Assembly (NCBI GenBank): GCA_900772845.1 | Contig: CAAGSD010000053.1 | Location: 5,389-69,388, forward strand | Reading direction: 5' to 3' | From: Lachnospiraceae bacterium | Lineage (GTDB): Bacteria; Bacillota; Clostridia; Lachnospirales; Lachnospiraceae | DNA: 64,000 bases | Shown: one piece after another, positions 52,449 to 61,567 of the stretch | Layout of the letters: each line of letters begins with the position of its first letter | Numbering within the stretch: the stretch's first letter is position 1 | The notes under the pieces: model-generated | Told to the model about the DNA's origin: nothing | What the model saw: only the letters and a program-made list of their open reading frames with translations | The model's database searches: none | Position numbers and translations under genes: made by a program

Positions 52449-53612
52449 TCAATTCCCGGAAATGCTGAAGTATCCGGGGCTGCTCTGGCGGGCATACCCC
52501 AGAAGTTCCAGCTCCATCAGTGCCCTGTGCAGTGCGGCAATATCTAAAAATTCTCCCTTTTCCCATAATTCCCGCAGAATTGTCTCTGAGGTCTTGGACA
52601 CCGGCTCTAAAATTTCCAAAATTTTGTCTAATGGTTCCTTCAAAAGTTTCCCGTCCGGTTTGTTTTCCTTTTTCCTCTTTTTGCCTCTTTGCGTTTTCTC
52701 TTCTCCGGAGTCTGTCGCAGAAATCCCCTGTTTTTCTCTAAAGGCTTCCAAAAATTCCTCCGTAAAGCTCTCCGGGGATAGAAACACACCTGCCCCCTGG
52801 GTCAGCAGCCGGTTACAGCCGTCGCTGAGCCTGTCCGTGATCCGGCCCGGCACCACATAGACATCTCTGCCCTGTTCCAGTGCCATATCCACTGTGATCA
52901 ACGTCCCGCTCTTCTGTCTGGCCTCAATGACGATCAGGGCATCCGACAGGCCGCTGACAATACGGTTCCTTGGCGGAAAATATTGCGGCAGCGGCTTTGT
53001 CCCCGGTGCATAAGTGGAGAGCAGTCCTCCCTTCTGCAGCAGTTCTTCATAAAGTCTGCGGTTCTGGGTGGGATAACAGATATCCACGCCACATCCCAAC
53101 ACCCCATAGGAATTGCCTCCCACAGACAGTGCTGCCTGCTGGCTGATCCCGTCAATGCCCCGGGCCATGCCGCTGATGACCTGAATCCCTGCCCTTCCCA
53201 GATACCGTCCCAGTTCTTCCGCTACATATCTTCCGTATTCCGAGCACTCTCTGGCGCCGATGACGGCCACCGCAGGCTGCATCTCCTCCGGCAGTCTTCC
53301 CCGATAAAAAATACCATAGGGTGGATCCGGAATCTCAGATAATTTTCGTGGAAATCCATCCTCCTCCCGCAAAATAAATTGAATCCGTTTTTCCGCCAGC
53401 CCTTCATATTCCCGCTCCCATTCTCCGCTTTTCTTCTGCCGTTCCATGGCTTCTGCCACAAAATTACTTACACACTCCCGCCAGTCCCCGGGCTCTGCTT
53501 CATAAACTGCCCGTGGTGTCCCGAACCGAGTAAGGAGCTGCCCTGCCCGCACGCCCCCGATCGTGGGGATGCTGCACAGAAAATAGGCATACCTTCTCTC
53601 TGTCTCTGTCAT
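52449..53612 (-). CDS. dprA: DNA-processing protein DprA
   Basis: 387 residues from the ATG at 53612. The Rossmann-like core (about 85-290) has VIGARECSEYGRYVAEEL, SGMARGIDGISQQAAL, GCGVDICYPTQN and SGTLITVDMALEQGRDVYVVPG. A C-terminal winged helix (about 330-385) follows an acidic/basic linker. DprA loads RecA on incoming single-stranded DNA during transformation. Downstream of the ComM-like gene by 79 bases. A longer upstream frame lacks a ribosome binding site. Confidence 0.96.
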   Translation of the reverse strand: MTETERRYAYFLCSIPTIGGVRAGQLLTRFGTPRAVYEAEPGDWRECVSNFVAEAMERQKKSGEWEREYEGLAEKRIQFILREEDGFPRKLSEIPDPPYGIFYRGRLPEEMQPAVAVIGARECSEYGRYVAEELGRYLGRAGIQVISGMARGIDGISQQAALSVGGNSYGVLGCGVDICYPTQNRRLYEELLQKGGLLSTYAPGTKPLPQYFPPRNRIVSGLSDALIVIEARQKSGTLITVDMALEQGRDVYVVPGRITDRLSDGCNRLLTQGAGVFLSPESFTEEFLEAFREKQGISATDSGEEKTQRGKKRKKENKPDGKLLKEPLDKILEILEPVSKTSETILRELWEKGEFLDIAALHRALMELELLGYARQSSPGYFSISGN

Positions 53613-53691
53613 AAAAAATACCCTTGCCTTTCCTATTCCATTTTCATAGTCACTCTTCCCATCCTCTGCCAACAAACTTTCCGGGACAAAA

Positions 53692-55236
53692 TCAGTTCCA
53701 GTAAGTCTCCGAGGGACGATAGCACGCTGCCTCCAGCAAATGTTCTCCGCTGATGTTCTCCTGTTCCTCCAGATCCGCTATGGTACGGGCTGTCTTAAGG
53801 ATCCGGTGATAAGCTCTGGCACTGAGTTGTAAGGTACGGTACAGCTGTTCCATGACCTTCCTCTCTTCCTCTCCCAACGGACAATACGTTTCCAGCCGGG
53901 CAGACCTGATGTCCCCGTTGAAACGACAATCGGTTCCTGCGAAACGCTCTGCCTGCCGTTTTCTTGCGCGCATGATCTGCTGTCTCATGTCTTCACTGCT
54001 TTTTTCCACCTTTGTTTTCTGCAAATGTAGAATATCCACCGGATGTAGTTCTACGCACAGATCGATCCGGTCTAAGATCGGACCCGAAATTTTTCCCAGA
54101 TATTTCTCGATCTGCGGCTGGGTACAGCGGCATTTATTCCGATCCGGATAATAACCGCAGGGACAGGGGTTCATGGCAGCCACTAATATAAAGTCCGAAG
54201 GATACGTGACCATCCCGGCACTTCTTGCGATCTGTACCTTGCGTTCCTCCATGGGCTGCCTCATGCTGTCCAACACAGTTTTCTGAAATTCCGGCAATTC
54301 ATCCAGAAACAACACACCCCGGTGTGCCAGTGATACTATCCCCGGTCTCGGAATACCATTTCCTCCGCCGGTCAATGCCGCCTGTGTCACGGTATGATGA
54401 GGCGCATAAAAAGGCCTTCGTGTGATCAGTGCCTGTCCCGGGGGCAAAAGCCCCGCCACACTGAAAATTCCTGTCACCTCCAGGCTTTCTTCCAATGTCA
54501 GCGGAGGCAGAATACCGGGGATCCTCCCTGCGATCATAGACTTCCCCACCCCCGGCGGTCCTATCATTAAAAGATTATGGAATCCTGCTGCTGCGATCAC
54601 TGCACCCCTTTTGGCAGCTTCCTGCCCTGCCACTTCCCGGAAATCTCCGGTTCCGGAAGCTTCTCCTTTCTGCAGCAGATCTTCAGCCCGGATCCTAGGC
54701 TGATAGATTTTTTCATTCTCTTCCTCCGGATGAATCAGTGCCATCAAAAGATCAGTCAGGCAGTTCACGCCCCAGACCGTAATCCCCGGGATCACGGCAG
54801 CCTCCATGGCATTTTCTTCCGGCACCACTACTCTCCGGATCCCGCAATTGGCTGCTTCCTGTGCAATAGGAAGGACACCCTTCACCTTTTTGACTTCACC
54901 GTTGAGCCCCAGTTCCCCCAAAAACAACGTATCCTGCAGTACCTCCTCCGGCACAAGCTCCATATCCCTGAGAAGCCCCACCGCTATGGGCAGATCAAAG
55001 GCCGTGCCGTCCTTACGACGGTCTGCCGGTGCCAGATTCACTGTGATATGTGCCGGTGGAAGCTGAAAACCGGAATTTTTCATGGCAACGCACACCCGCT
55101 CTCTGGACTCCTTCACCTCACTTCCTAAAGATCCCACCAGTAAAAAAGTGGGCAATCCCCCTGCCAGATCCACTTCTACGCGGACCAGATACGCCTGCAG
55201 GCCATAAACCGCAGCCGAATAAACTGTAGTAAACAT
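53692..55236 (-). CDS. ComM/YifB-family AAA ATPase (Mg-chelatase-like)
   Basis: 514 residues. An N-terminal Lon-protease-like domain (about 1-170) lacks a Ser-Lys pair. The AAA core has GPPGVGKSMIAGRIPGIL (Walker A, about 220), LFLDELPEF (Walker B) and NPCPCGYYPDRNKCRC. The C-terminal Mg-chelatase domain is near 420-514. In naturally competent bacteria ComM is a branch-migration helicase that helps integrate donor DNA. AAAGGAGG precedes the ATG by 7 bases. It is adjacent to dprA. Confidence 0.93.
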   Translation of the reverse strand: MFTTVYSAAVYGLQAYLVRVEVDLAGGLPTFLLVGSLGSEVKESRERVCVAMKNSGFQLPPAHITVNLAPADRRKDGTAFDLPIAVGLLRDMELVPEEVLQDTLFLGELGLNGEVKKVKGVLPIAQEAANCGIRRVVVPEENAMEAAVIPGITVWGVNCLTDLLMALIHPEEENEKIYQPRIRAEDLLQKGEASGTGDFREVAGQEAAKRGAVIAAAGFHNLLMIGPPGVGKSMIAGRIPGILPPLTLEESLEVTGIFSVAGLLPPGQALITRRPFYAPHHTVTQAALTGGGNGIPRPGIVSLAHRGVLFLDELPEFQKTVLDSMRQPMEERKVQIARSAGMVTYPSDFILVAAMNPCPCGYYPDRNKCRCTQPQIEKYLGKISGPILDRIDLCVELHPVDILHLQKTKVEKSSEDMRQQIMRARKRQAERFAGTDCRFNGDIRSARLETYCPLGEEERKVMEQLYRTLQLSARAYHRILKTARTIADLEEQENISGEHLLEAACYRPSETYWN

Positions 55237-55369
55237 AAAATACCTCCTTTGAAAAATGTTTTGTTTTCTTGTTTCATAAATTGGAAATTATAATGAAAAA
55301 AATGAAACTGCCTGAATTTTCTCAGATTTTTATATCAGAAATTTTGAACGTTTTTTATAAAAGCATTAC

Positions 55370-55398
55370 GGCGGCTTACAGACAGCCCGCAAGCCACC
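55370..55398 (-). other. Hairpin after pilT
   Basis: GGCGGCTT (55370-55377) and AAGCCACC (55391-55398) form an 8-base stem (one G-U) with a 13-base loop, 23 bases past the pilT stop. The T-rich stretch follows 7-8 bases later on the minus strand, so it is a weak terminator at best. Confidence 0.45.
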
Positions 55399-55420
55399 GT
55401 TTTTCATCAAATTTTTATGA

Positions 55421-56473
55421 TCAGATCTTATTTTCCATGCTGTCGGGATCCTGTGCAAACTGAATTGCATGTTCCCTGTCGATCTTGCCTTCAAAATACA
55501 GCTGGACAATCGCCTCATCCATTGTGATCATTCCCAGCTTCCGGTTCGTCTGCATGACACTGGCCAGCTGATGGGATTTTCCTTCCCGGATCAGGTTACG
55601 CACAGCATGGTTGGCATGCATGACCTCAAAGGCGGCCACACGATGTTTGCCGTCTGCTGTGGGGATCAGCTGCTGGGAGATTACCGCCTCCAGCGTATTG
55701 GAGAGCTGGACTCGGATCTGTTGCTGCTGATGCGGTGGGAAGACGTCAATGACACGGTCTACGGTACTGGCTGCGCCGATGGTATGCAGGGTGGACAGTA
55801 CCAGATGTCCTGTCTCCGCTGCCGTAATGGCAACACTGATGGTTTCGAAATCTCTCATCTCACCTACCAGAATGACATCCGGATCTTCTCTGAGTGCAGC
55901 CCTCAGGGCATTGGCATAATTATTGGAATCAATGCCGATCTCTCTCTGATTGACCATGGACATTTTATGCTGATGCAGATACTCGATGGGATCTTCCAGA
56001 GTGATCACATGGGCATCCCTGTTGTTATTGATCTTGTCTATGATTGCCGCCAGCGTGGTGGATTTACCGCTTCCGGTAGGTCCGGTGACCAGTACCAGTC
56101 CGCGTTTTCTCTGGTATAATTCCACAACGGATTCCGGTACTCCCAGTTCTTCCGGAGAAGGAACCACCGTCCCCACCAGTCGGAATGCAAGTGCTACCGA
56201 GCCTCTCTGTTTGTAGGCGTTGACACGGTAACGGCCACAGTTTGGAATGGAGAAAGACATATCATACTCTCCCCGTTCTTCAAAACGTTCCCGCTGAACT
56301 TCCGTCATGATATTGACCAGTACTTCCAGAGTGTCCGCCGGAAGCATTTTGGGATAATCCATGGTGATCAGATTACCGTTCACACGCATTTTGGGCGGAA
56401 TTCCCACAGTAAGATGCACATCACTGGCTCCTGCCTCTTTTGCGGCTCTGAGTATTTCCTCTATTGTTGGCAT
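55421..56473 (-). CDS. pilT: Type IV pilus retraction ATPase PilT family
   Basis: 350 residues. Walker A VTGPTGSGKSTTLAAIID (about 130-147), Asp box EDPIEYLHQHKMSMVNQREIG, Walker B LREDPDVILVGEMRD and His box GHLVLSTLHT are complete. The C-terminus matches the retraction-ATPase pattern (MTMDEAIVQLYFEGKID). PilT drives pilus retraction for twitching or DNA uptake. No other pilus genes are in the window. Its neighbours HD protein, ComM and DprA suggest a link to competence. It may be named PilT or a PilU-like variant. Confidence 0.93.
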   Translation of the reverse strand: MPTIEEILRAAKEAGASDVHLTVGIPPKMRVNGNLITMDYPKMLPADTLEVLVNIMTEVQRERFEERGEYDMSFSIPNCGRYRVNAYKQRGSVALAFRLVGTVVPSPEELGVPESVVELYQRKRGLVLVTGPTGSGKSTTLAAIIDKINNNRDAHVITLEDPIEYLHQHKMSMVNQREIGIDSNNYANALRAALREDPDVILVGEMRDFETISVAITAAETGHLVLSTLHTIGAASTVDRVIDVFPPHQQQQIRVQLSNTLEAVISQQLIPTADGKHRVAAFEVMHANHAVRNLIREGKSHQLASVMQTNRKLGMITMDEAIVQLYFEGKIDREHAIQFAQDPDSMENKI

Positions 56474-56514
56474 AATTATTGTTCCTCACTTTGCTGGACT
56501 TATCTCTTCATAGC

Positions 56515-57588
56515 TCATTTCTTCATGATATAACGATTATCCATAGTCTTCATGACATCCACAATGATAATATCATTATTCTCCGGAAGAGATAAATCTA
56601 AAATACTGTTATCACGGAAGCTTACTACTGTAGGTCTCAAAACATTTTCCTCATTCTCATTCAATACCAGGGCTTTTTCTCCCGTGCTGAGTTCCACACT
56701 GGCTCCCGGCGGCAGAATATTGATCGATCTCAAAAGTGCTCTGACCGTCTCCGGATCATACACTTCCGGATGCTCTAACAGTTCCTGGATTGCCTTCACT
56801 TCAGACTGTGCGGTTCCCTGCAATGTCATAGCTGTGATCTCATCATATCGGTTCGCCACCAGTAGTACATTTGCACCGGCCAGCATCTTATATCTGGTTT
56901 CTTTTCCTTCCTCCGGGAACAGATACAGCTGTTTTCTGGCAGCCTGCTGGCAGATTCTGCGGATTCCGGGACCATCTGTGGCAAAAGCATTTTCGATCAC
57001 AGCATATGCCTCTTCCTGTGTCTCACAGTTCCGCAGCATATCCTCTCTGGAATAAGGTGCTCCATAATATACATCATCCTGCTTCTTCGTTTTTCCCATA
57101 TCATGAAGAATGGCAGCACACACTGTATGGTACTGTTCTTCTCTTCTTATATTCATTACATGGGTGATCATGGCACAGAGTATTGCCACATTCAGGGAAT
57201 GTCTGGAGACATAGTCCTCCAGGCTTCTCAGATTCTGGTAGAAATTGATTTTCTCATCTAAATGTCCGTAGTTGCGGATCACCATATCCGCAATCGTCTG
57301 GATACGGCTCTGCTTTCCGGTCTTCAGAATACGATCCAGTTCTTCTTCGATGCTGCTTACTGCCTTGATCTGAAACCGCTCAAATTCCAGATCTTCCTGC
57401 GTCATGGGAGGCAGCGGTTCTGCCGGTTCCAGCACATAGACACCGATCAGTCCGAAATTACGAATGCTTTCTATTGCCTGTAATGACAAAAGGGAGTTTC
57501 TGTCAAATAGCAGAATACTTTTCTTATTATAAACCGGTCTTGCCAGACGCATTCCTGTTTTCAAGTCTTCTGTTCTCACAAAGTGCAT
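56515..57588 (-). CDS. HD-GYP-related domain protein with degenerate GYP motif
   Basis: 357 residues from the ATG at 57588, with AAGGGGGAAC upstream. An N-terminal DUF3391-like region (about 1-60, VRTEDLKTGMRLARPVYNKK) is followed by an HD domain (about 130-250) with HSLNVAILCAM and AAILHDMGK, so the HD pair is present. Where HD-GYP proteins have an HHERxDGxGYP loop this protein has unrelated sequence. The C-terminal segment LPPGASVELSTGEKALVL matches the end of HD-GYP proteins. It may bind a nucleotide rather than cleave c-di-GMP. It lies 41 bases upstream of pilT. Confidence 0.75.
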   Translation of the reverse strand: MHFVRTEDLKTGMRLARPVYNKKSILLFDRNSLLSLQAIESIRNFGLIGVYVLEPAEPLPPMTQEDLEFERFQIKAVSSIEEELDRILKTGKQSRIQTIADMVIRNYGHLDEKINFYQNLRSLEDYVSRHSLNVAILCAMITHVMNIRREEQYHTVCAAILHDMGKTKKQDDVYYGAPYSREDMLRNCETQEEAYAVIENAFATDGPGIRRICQQAARKQLYLFPEEGKETRYKMLAGANVLLVANRYDEITAMTLQGTAQSEVKAIQELLEHPEVYDPETVRALLRSINILPPGASVELSTGEKALVLNENEENVLRPTVVSFRDNSILDLSLPENNDIIIVDVMKTMDNRYIMKK

Positions 57589-57645
57589 CCCTTGTTCCCC
57601 CTTTATCGAATTGTACATTTCTCTGCGTCTTACGGCGCTTCACCC

Positions 57646-57675
57646 GGAAAAAGGGCAAACAGCCTGTTTTGCCCT
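57646..57675 (-). terminator. Hairpin with T tract, between sigK and the HD gene
   Basis: AGGGCAAACA (57652-57661) and TGTTTTGCCCT (57665-57675) form a stem with one bulged A and a 3-base loop, followed on the minus strand by TTTTTCC. It lies about 74 bases after sigK, but also downstream of the predicted promoter of the HD gene. It could be the sigK terminator or an attenuator for the HD/pilT unit. Confidence 0.75.
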
Positions 57676-57711
57676 GATTCCCGTACATCCGGATCCTCAC
57701 TTATAGAAATA

Positions 57712-57740
57712 AATATATCACAGTGTCTATCAATTGACAA
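57712..57740 (-). promoter_or_regulatory. Candidate promoter for the HD-pilT unit
   Basis: On the minus strand TTGTCA (57740-57735), 17 bases, then TATATT (57717-57712). It is upstream of the hairpin at 57646-57675, so transcripts from it would read the hairpin before the HD gene. Confidence 0.5.
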
Positions 57741-57748
57741 GATTGTGT

Positions 57749-58384
57749 TTAGTCCTCCTGCAGTTCCTGCGCCAGCTTATGCAGTGCCCTTTTTTCCATG
57801 CGTGACACATAACTTCTGGAAATTCCCAGCAGGTCTCCCACTTCCTGCTGTGTGTGTTCCTTCCTGCCGAGGATCCCGTACCGCAATACAAGAATCCGGT
57901 ATTCTCTTTCTGTCAGACATTGATCCAGTGCCAGGAACAGTCTCTTTATATTTCTTCCAAGCTCCAGATCCTCCACCACATCTTTCTGCTTTTCCTGAAT
58001 GATATCCAGCAAATGTATGGCATTTCCTTCTTTATCCTGACCAATAGGCTCATATAAAGATACTTCTCTGGAAAGCTTCTTGCGGCTGCGCAGCATCATC
58101 AGCAGCTCATTGTCAATACATCTGCAGGCATAGGTTGCCAGTCTCCCTTTTCCGGAATCAAAGGAATTCACTGCCTTGATCAGGCCAATGCACCCTATGG
58201 AGATCAGGTCTTCCATATCTTCTTCAATATTCTGGTATTTTTTTGCAATATGTGCTACCAGACGCAAATTTCTCTCCACCAGGATTTCTTTGGCCTGTCT
58301 GGATTCTTCCACGGTACCTTCCCGGAGCAAACGGATATAATAAGCTTCTTCTTCCGCGGTTAATGGCTGCTGAAAGGTCTTCAA
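57749..58384 (-). CDS. Sporulation sigma factor, SigK-like, without pro-sequence
   Basis: 211 residues. The start MKTFQQPLTAEEEAYYIRLL aligns with the mature N-terminus of SigK, so the usual pro-peptide of about 20 residues is absent. Region 2 has NLRLVAHIAKKYQN, DLISIGCIGLIKAV and YACRCIDNELLMMLR, and the SigE/K linker SLYEPIGQDKEGN follows. Region 4 carries QQEVGDLLGISRSYVSRMEKRAL. SigK directs late mother-cell gene expression. The identity with SigK rather than SigE rests on FxQPL and IGQDKEGN. It is followed by a terminator-like hairpin. Confidence 0.87.
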   Translation of the reverse strand: MKTFQQPLTAEEEAYYIRLLREGTVEESRQAKEILVERNLRLVAHIAKKYQNIEEDMEDLISIGCIGLIKAVNSFDSGKGRLATYACRCIDNELLMMLRSRKKLSREVSLYEPIGQDKEGNAIHLLDIIQEKQKDVVEDLELGRNIKRLFLALDQCLTEREYRILVLRYGILGRKEHTQQEVGDLLGISRSYVSRMEKRALHKLAQELQED

Positions 58385-58464
58385 AAGGCACCTCCGTGGG
58401 ACAGTTGCTTATGATAGTTTATGTGTTTTTCTGTCCACAAGTGCCTGTCAGTCTCACGGGATTC

Positions 58465-59619
58465 TCAGAATAAAAACTGTGCCATCACGTAATTGCTCAG
58501 ATCCAGTCCCCTGTCGGTAAGTGCAAGGAAATGCTCTCCCGTTTCCTCACACCTGACAGTAAGTAATCCATCCGCAACATTTTGTGCGATCACCAAACCG
58601 TACACCGCTTCCAAGGATCTGTCGAACTGTTTTTCAAAACACTCATAGGACACCCCTCTTGTCAGGCGCAAGCCCAAAAACATGGTCTCTTCCATCTGTT
58701 CTTCCATGGTAAGTGTCTGTTCTTCCTCTCTGCATTCCAGCGGATGTTCCAAATATGCGGCAAGTTCTCTTCTGTTCTGAAATCTCCCATTGTCCACCAG
58801 CGAAGCCGCTCCGATACCGAATCCCAGATAATCCTTACGGGTCCAATAGCCCACATTATGCCTGCATTCGTACCCTTCCCTGGCATAATTGGATATTTCG
58901 TAGCGCTGAAAGCCATACTGTGCCAGCACTTCTATAGTCTCCTCATACATGGCCCGTTCCATATCTTCCTCCGGCAGGGGCAGCTCTCCTTTTTCCTTCA
59001 TAGTGGCAAAAGGCGTCCCCTCTTCCACGATCAGGCTGTACGCTGATATATGCTGCGGCACAGGAGAAAGATGCAAGACCTTTTCCAGCGTATCCCGGTA
59101 AGTATCGATGGTCTGTCCCGGCAGTCCGCTCATTACATCTACATTGATATTCTCAAAACCAGCCTCCACCGCCTCCCGGTACACCCTGCAAAAGCAGTCA
59201 AAATCATGGATCCTTCCCAGCATTTTTAATTCCGGTTCCTGTGCTGACTGCATACCGATACTGATTCTGTTGATACCGGCTTTACGAAAAGCCTGGAGTT
59301 TTTCCAGCGTTGCGGTGCCCGGATTTACTTCCATGGTGATCTCTGCATCCTCTGTCACGCAGAAATTCTCTCGAAGTTTCTCCATCAACTGTATCACGGT
59401 CTTTCCGGACAGCAGGGACGGAGTCCCGCCGCCGATAAATATCGTTGTCACGATCCGTTCCCTGTACTTTTCTGCGTTTCCCCTGATTTCTGCAAAAAGT
59501 GCAGCCATATAGGCTTCCCTGGTCTGCTCCGTAGCGGGGGCAGACAGGAAATCACAATAGCTGCACTTTTTTACGCAAAAGGGAATATGAATATATAACT
59601 CCAGTTCCTTCTGCTTCAT
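58465..59619 (-). CDS. hemW: Heme chaperone HemW (radical SAM coproporphyrinogen III oxidase-like)
   Basis: 384 residues from the ATG at 59619 (AAGGAG, 4-5 bases). The radical SAM cluster motif CVKKCSYC (C15, C19, C22) follows HIPF. SAM-binding GGGTPSLL and the CXXX EVNPGT motif are also intact. The C-terminal HemN_C domain (about 290-384) is present. HemW-type proteins bind heme and lack the oxidase activity of HemN. It lies 28 bases after lepA, as in many Clostridia. Confidence 0.93.
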   Translation of the reverse strand: MKQKELELYIHIPFCVKKCSYCDFLSAPATEQTREAYMAALFAEIRGNAEKYRERIVTTIFIGGGTPSLLSGKTVIQLMEKLRENFCVTEDAEITMEVNPGTATLEKLQAFRKAGINRISIGMQSAQEPELKMLGRIHDFDCFCRVYREAVEAGFENINVDVMSGLPGQTIDTYRDTLEKVLHLSPVPQHISAYSLIVEEGTPFATMKEKGELPLPEEDMERAMYEETIEVLAQYGFQRYEISNYAREGYECRHNVGYWTRKDYLGFGIGAASLVDNGRFQNRRELAAYLEHPLECREEEQTLTMEEQMEETMFLGLRLTRGVSYECFEKQFDRSLEAVYGLVIAQNVADGLLTVRCEETGEHFLALTDRGLDLSNYVMAQFLF

Positions 59620-59647
59620 ATTGCTCCTTATATCTCTATCCGTTTGC

Positions 59648-61465
59648 TTATTTCTTGTCATCCAGCTTCAATACACTCATGAATGCCTTCTGCGGGATCT
59701 CTACATTACCGAACTGACGCATTCGTTTTTTACCCTCTTTCTGCTTCTCCAGCAGTTTTTTCTTACGGGTAATATCGCCGCCATAACACTTTGCAAGCAC
59801 ATCCTTACGCATGGCTTTTACCGTCTCTCTGGCAATGACCTTGCCGCCGATGGCTGCCTGAATCGGGATTTCAAACAGGTGTCTGGGGATCTCGTCCTTC
59901 AGCTTTTCACACATCTTACGGCCTCTCTCATAGGCAGATTCCGCACATACGATAAAGGACAGCGCATCCACTTCTTCTCTGTTGATCAGGATATCCAGCT
60001 TTACAAGATTAGATCTCTCATATCCTTTCAGATCATAGTCAAAGGAAGCATAGCCTCTGGAACGGGACTTTAAGGCGTCAAAGAAATCATAAATGATCTC
60101 ATTTAAGGGCAGCTCGTATTTTAACAAAGCCCTGGTGCCTTCGATATATTCCATACCCAGGTATTTGCCACGTCGTTCCTGACAAAGTTCCATGATGGAT
60201 CCGATAAATTCGGACGTCACCATGATCTCAGCGTTTACCACCGGTTCTTCCATATATTCGATTTCGGAAGGATCCGGCAGATTGGAGGGATTGGTCAACT
60301 CAATCATCTCCCCATTAGTCTTGTGTACCTTGTAGACAACACCTGGCGCCGTGGTCACCAGATCAAGATTGTACTCTCGCTCCAGTCTCTCCTGAATGAT
60401 CTCCAGATGTAACAGTCCCAGGAAGCCGCAGCGGAAACCGAATCCCAATGCCACGGAAGTCTCTGGTTCATAAAACAGGGATGCGTCATTGAGCTGTAAT
60501 TTTTCCAAAGCATCTCTCAGATCCGGATATTTGGAACCATCCGCAGGATACAGGCCACAGTACACCATGGACTGTACCTTTTTATATCCGGGCAGAGGCT
60601 CCGCACAGGAATGATCATCATCTGTCACCGTATCTCCCACGGCCGTATCTTTTACATTCTTAATAGATGCTGTGATGTAACCTACCATGCCTGCGGAAAG
60701 TTCGTCACAAGGGATAAACTGTCCTGCACCGAAATAGCCGACTTCCACCACTTCTTCTTTTGCGCCGGTTGCCATCATGCGGATCATGGTTCCTTTTTTC
60801 ACAGTACCTTCCATCACACGGCAGAAAATAATAACGCCCTTATAGGAATCATATACAGAATCAAAAATCAATGCCTGCAGGGGATTTGTGGGATCTCCCT
60901 TGGGTGCCGGAATCTTTTTCACGATCTGTTCCAGTACTTCTTCGATGCCGATACCATTCTTGGCTGAGATCAACGGTGCATCCTGTGCTTCGATACCGAT
61001 GACATCCTCGATCTCTTCAATGACTCTCTGGGGATCTGCACTGGGCAGATCAATTTTATTGATCACCGGAAAGACATCCAGATCATGATCCAATGCCAGA
61101 TACACATTGGCCAGGGTCTGCGCCTCAATACCCTGTGCCGCATCCACTACCAGAATCGCTCCGTCACAGGCTGCCAGGGATCTGCTTACTTCATAATTAA
61201 AGTCTACATGTCCCGGAGTATCGATCAGATTAAAAATATACTCTTCTCCGTCCTGGGCCTTATATACGGTACGCACTGACTGTGCCTTAATTGTAATGCC
61301 GCGTTCTCTTTCCAGATCCATATTATCCAGAACCTGTGCCTGCATTTCTCTGCTGGTGAGCAGACCTGTTTTTTCAATAATGCGGTCTGCCAACGTGGAT
61401 TTTCCGTGATCTATATGTGCCACAATACAAAAATTGCGGATCTTGCTCTGATCTATTACTGCCAT
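59648..61465 (-). CDS. lepA: Elongation factor 4 (LepA) GTPase
   Basis: 605 residues from the ATG at 61465 (GGAG 6 bases upstream). GTPase motifs [13 protein letters not shown] (G1), DTPGHVDF (G3) and [10 protein letters not shown] (G4). The C-terminal LepA_C domain (about 500-605) has [18 protein letters not shown] and [21 protein letters not shown]. It binds ribosomes in a manner similar to EF-G and can back-translocate. The order spoIIP-lepA-hemW is typical of clostridia. Two earlier in-frame ATGs have no ribosome binding site. Confidence 0.98.
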   Translation of the reverse strand: MAVIDQSKIRNFCIVAHIDHGKSTLADRIIEKTGLLTSREMQAQVLDNMDLERERGITIKAQSVRTVYKAQDGEEYIFNLIDTPGHVDFNYEVSRSLAACDGAILVVDAAQGIEAQTLANVYLALDHDLDVFPVINKIDLPSADPQRVIEEIEDVIGIEAQDAPLISAKNGIGIEEVLEQIVKKIPAPKGDPTNPLQALIFDSVYDSYKGVIIFCRVMEGTVKKGTMIRMMATGAKEEVVEVGYFGAGQFIPCDELSAGMVGYITASIKNVKDTAVGDTVTDDDHSCAEPLPGYKKVQSMVYCGLYPADGSKYPDLRDALEKLQLNDASLFYEPETSVALGFGFRCGFLGLLHLEIIQERLEREYNLDLVTTAPGVVYKVHKTNGEMIELTNPSNLPDPSEIEYMEEPVVNAEIMVTSEFIGSIMELCQERRGKYLGMEYIEGTRALLKYELPLNEIIYDFFDALKSRSRGYASFDYDLKGYERSNLVKLDILINREEVDALSFIVCAESAYERGRKMCEKLKDEIPRHLFEIPIQAAIGGKVIARETVKAMRKDVLAKCYGGDITRKKKLLEKQKEGKKRMRQFGNVEIPQKAFMSVLKLDDKK

Positions 61466-61567
61466 ACTAATCTCCATTCCTGACATATTCTTGCATTTAA
61501 CGATTGTAGCATAAATTCCGCATTCTTGTCTATGTTTTTGCTTCGATTCCTTCTCACGATTCCTTCC

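Noticed and set aside
57600..57748. c-di-GMP-I (GEMM) riboswitch upstream of the HD gene
   Set aside because: CAGGGCAAAA and GACGC look similar to GEMM pieces, but the order, spacing and the GNRA loop/receptor arrangement do not fit.
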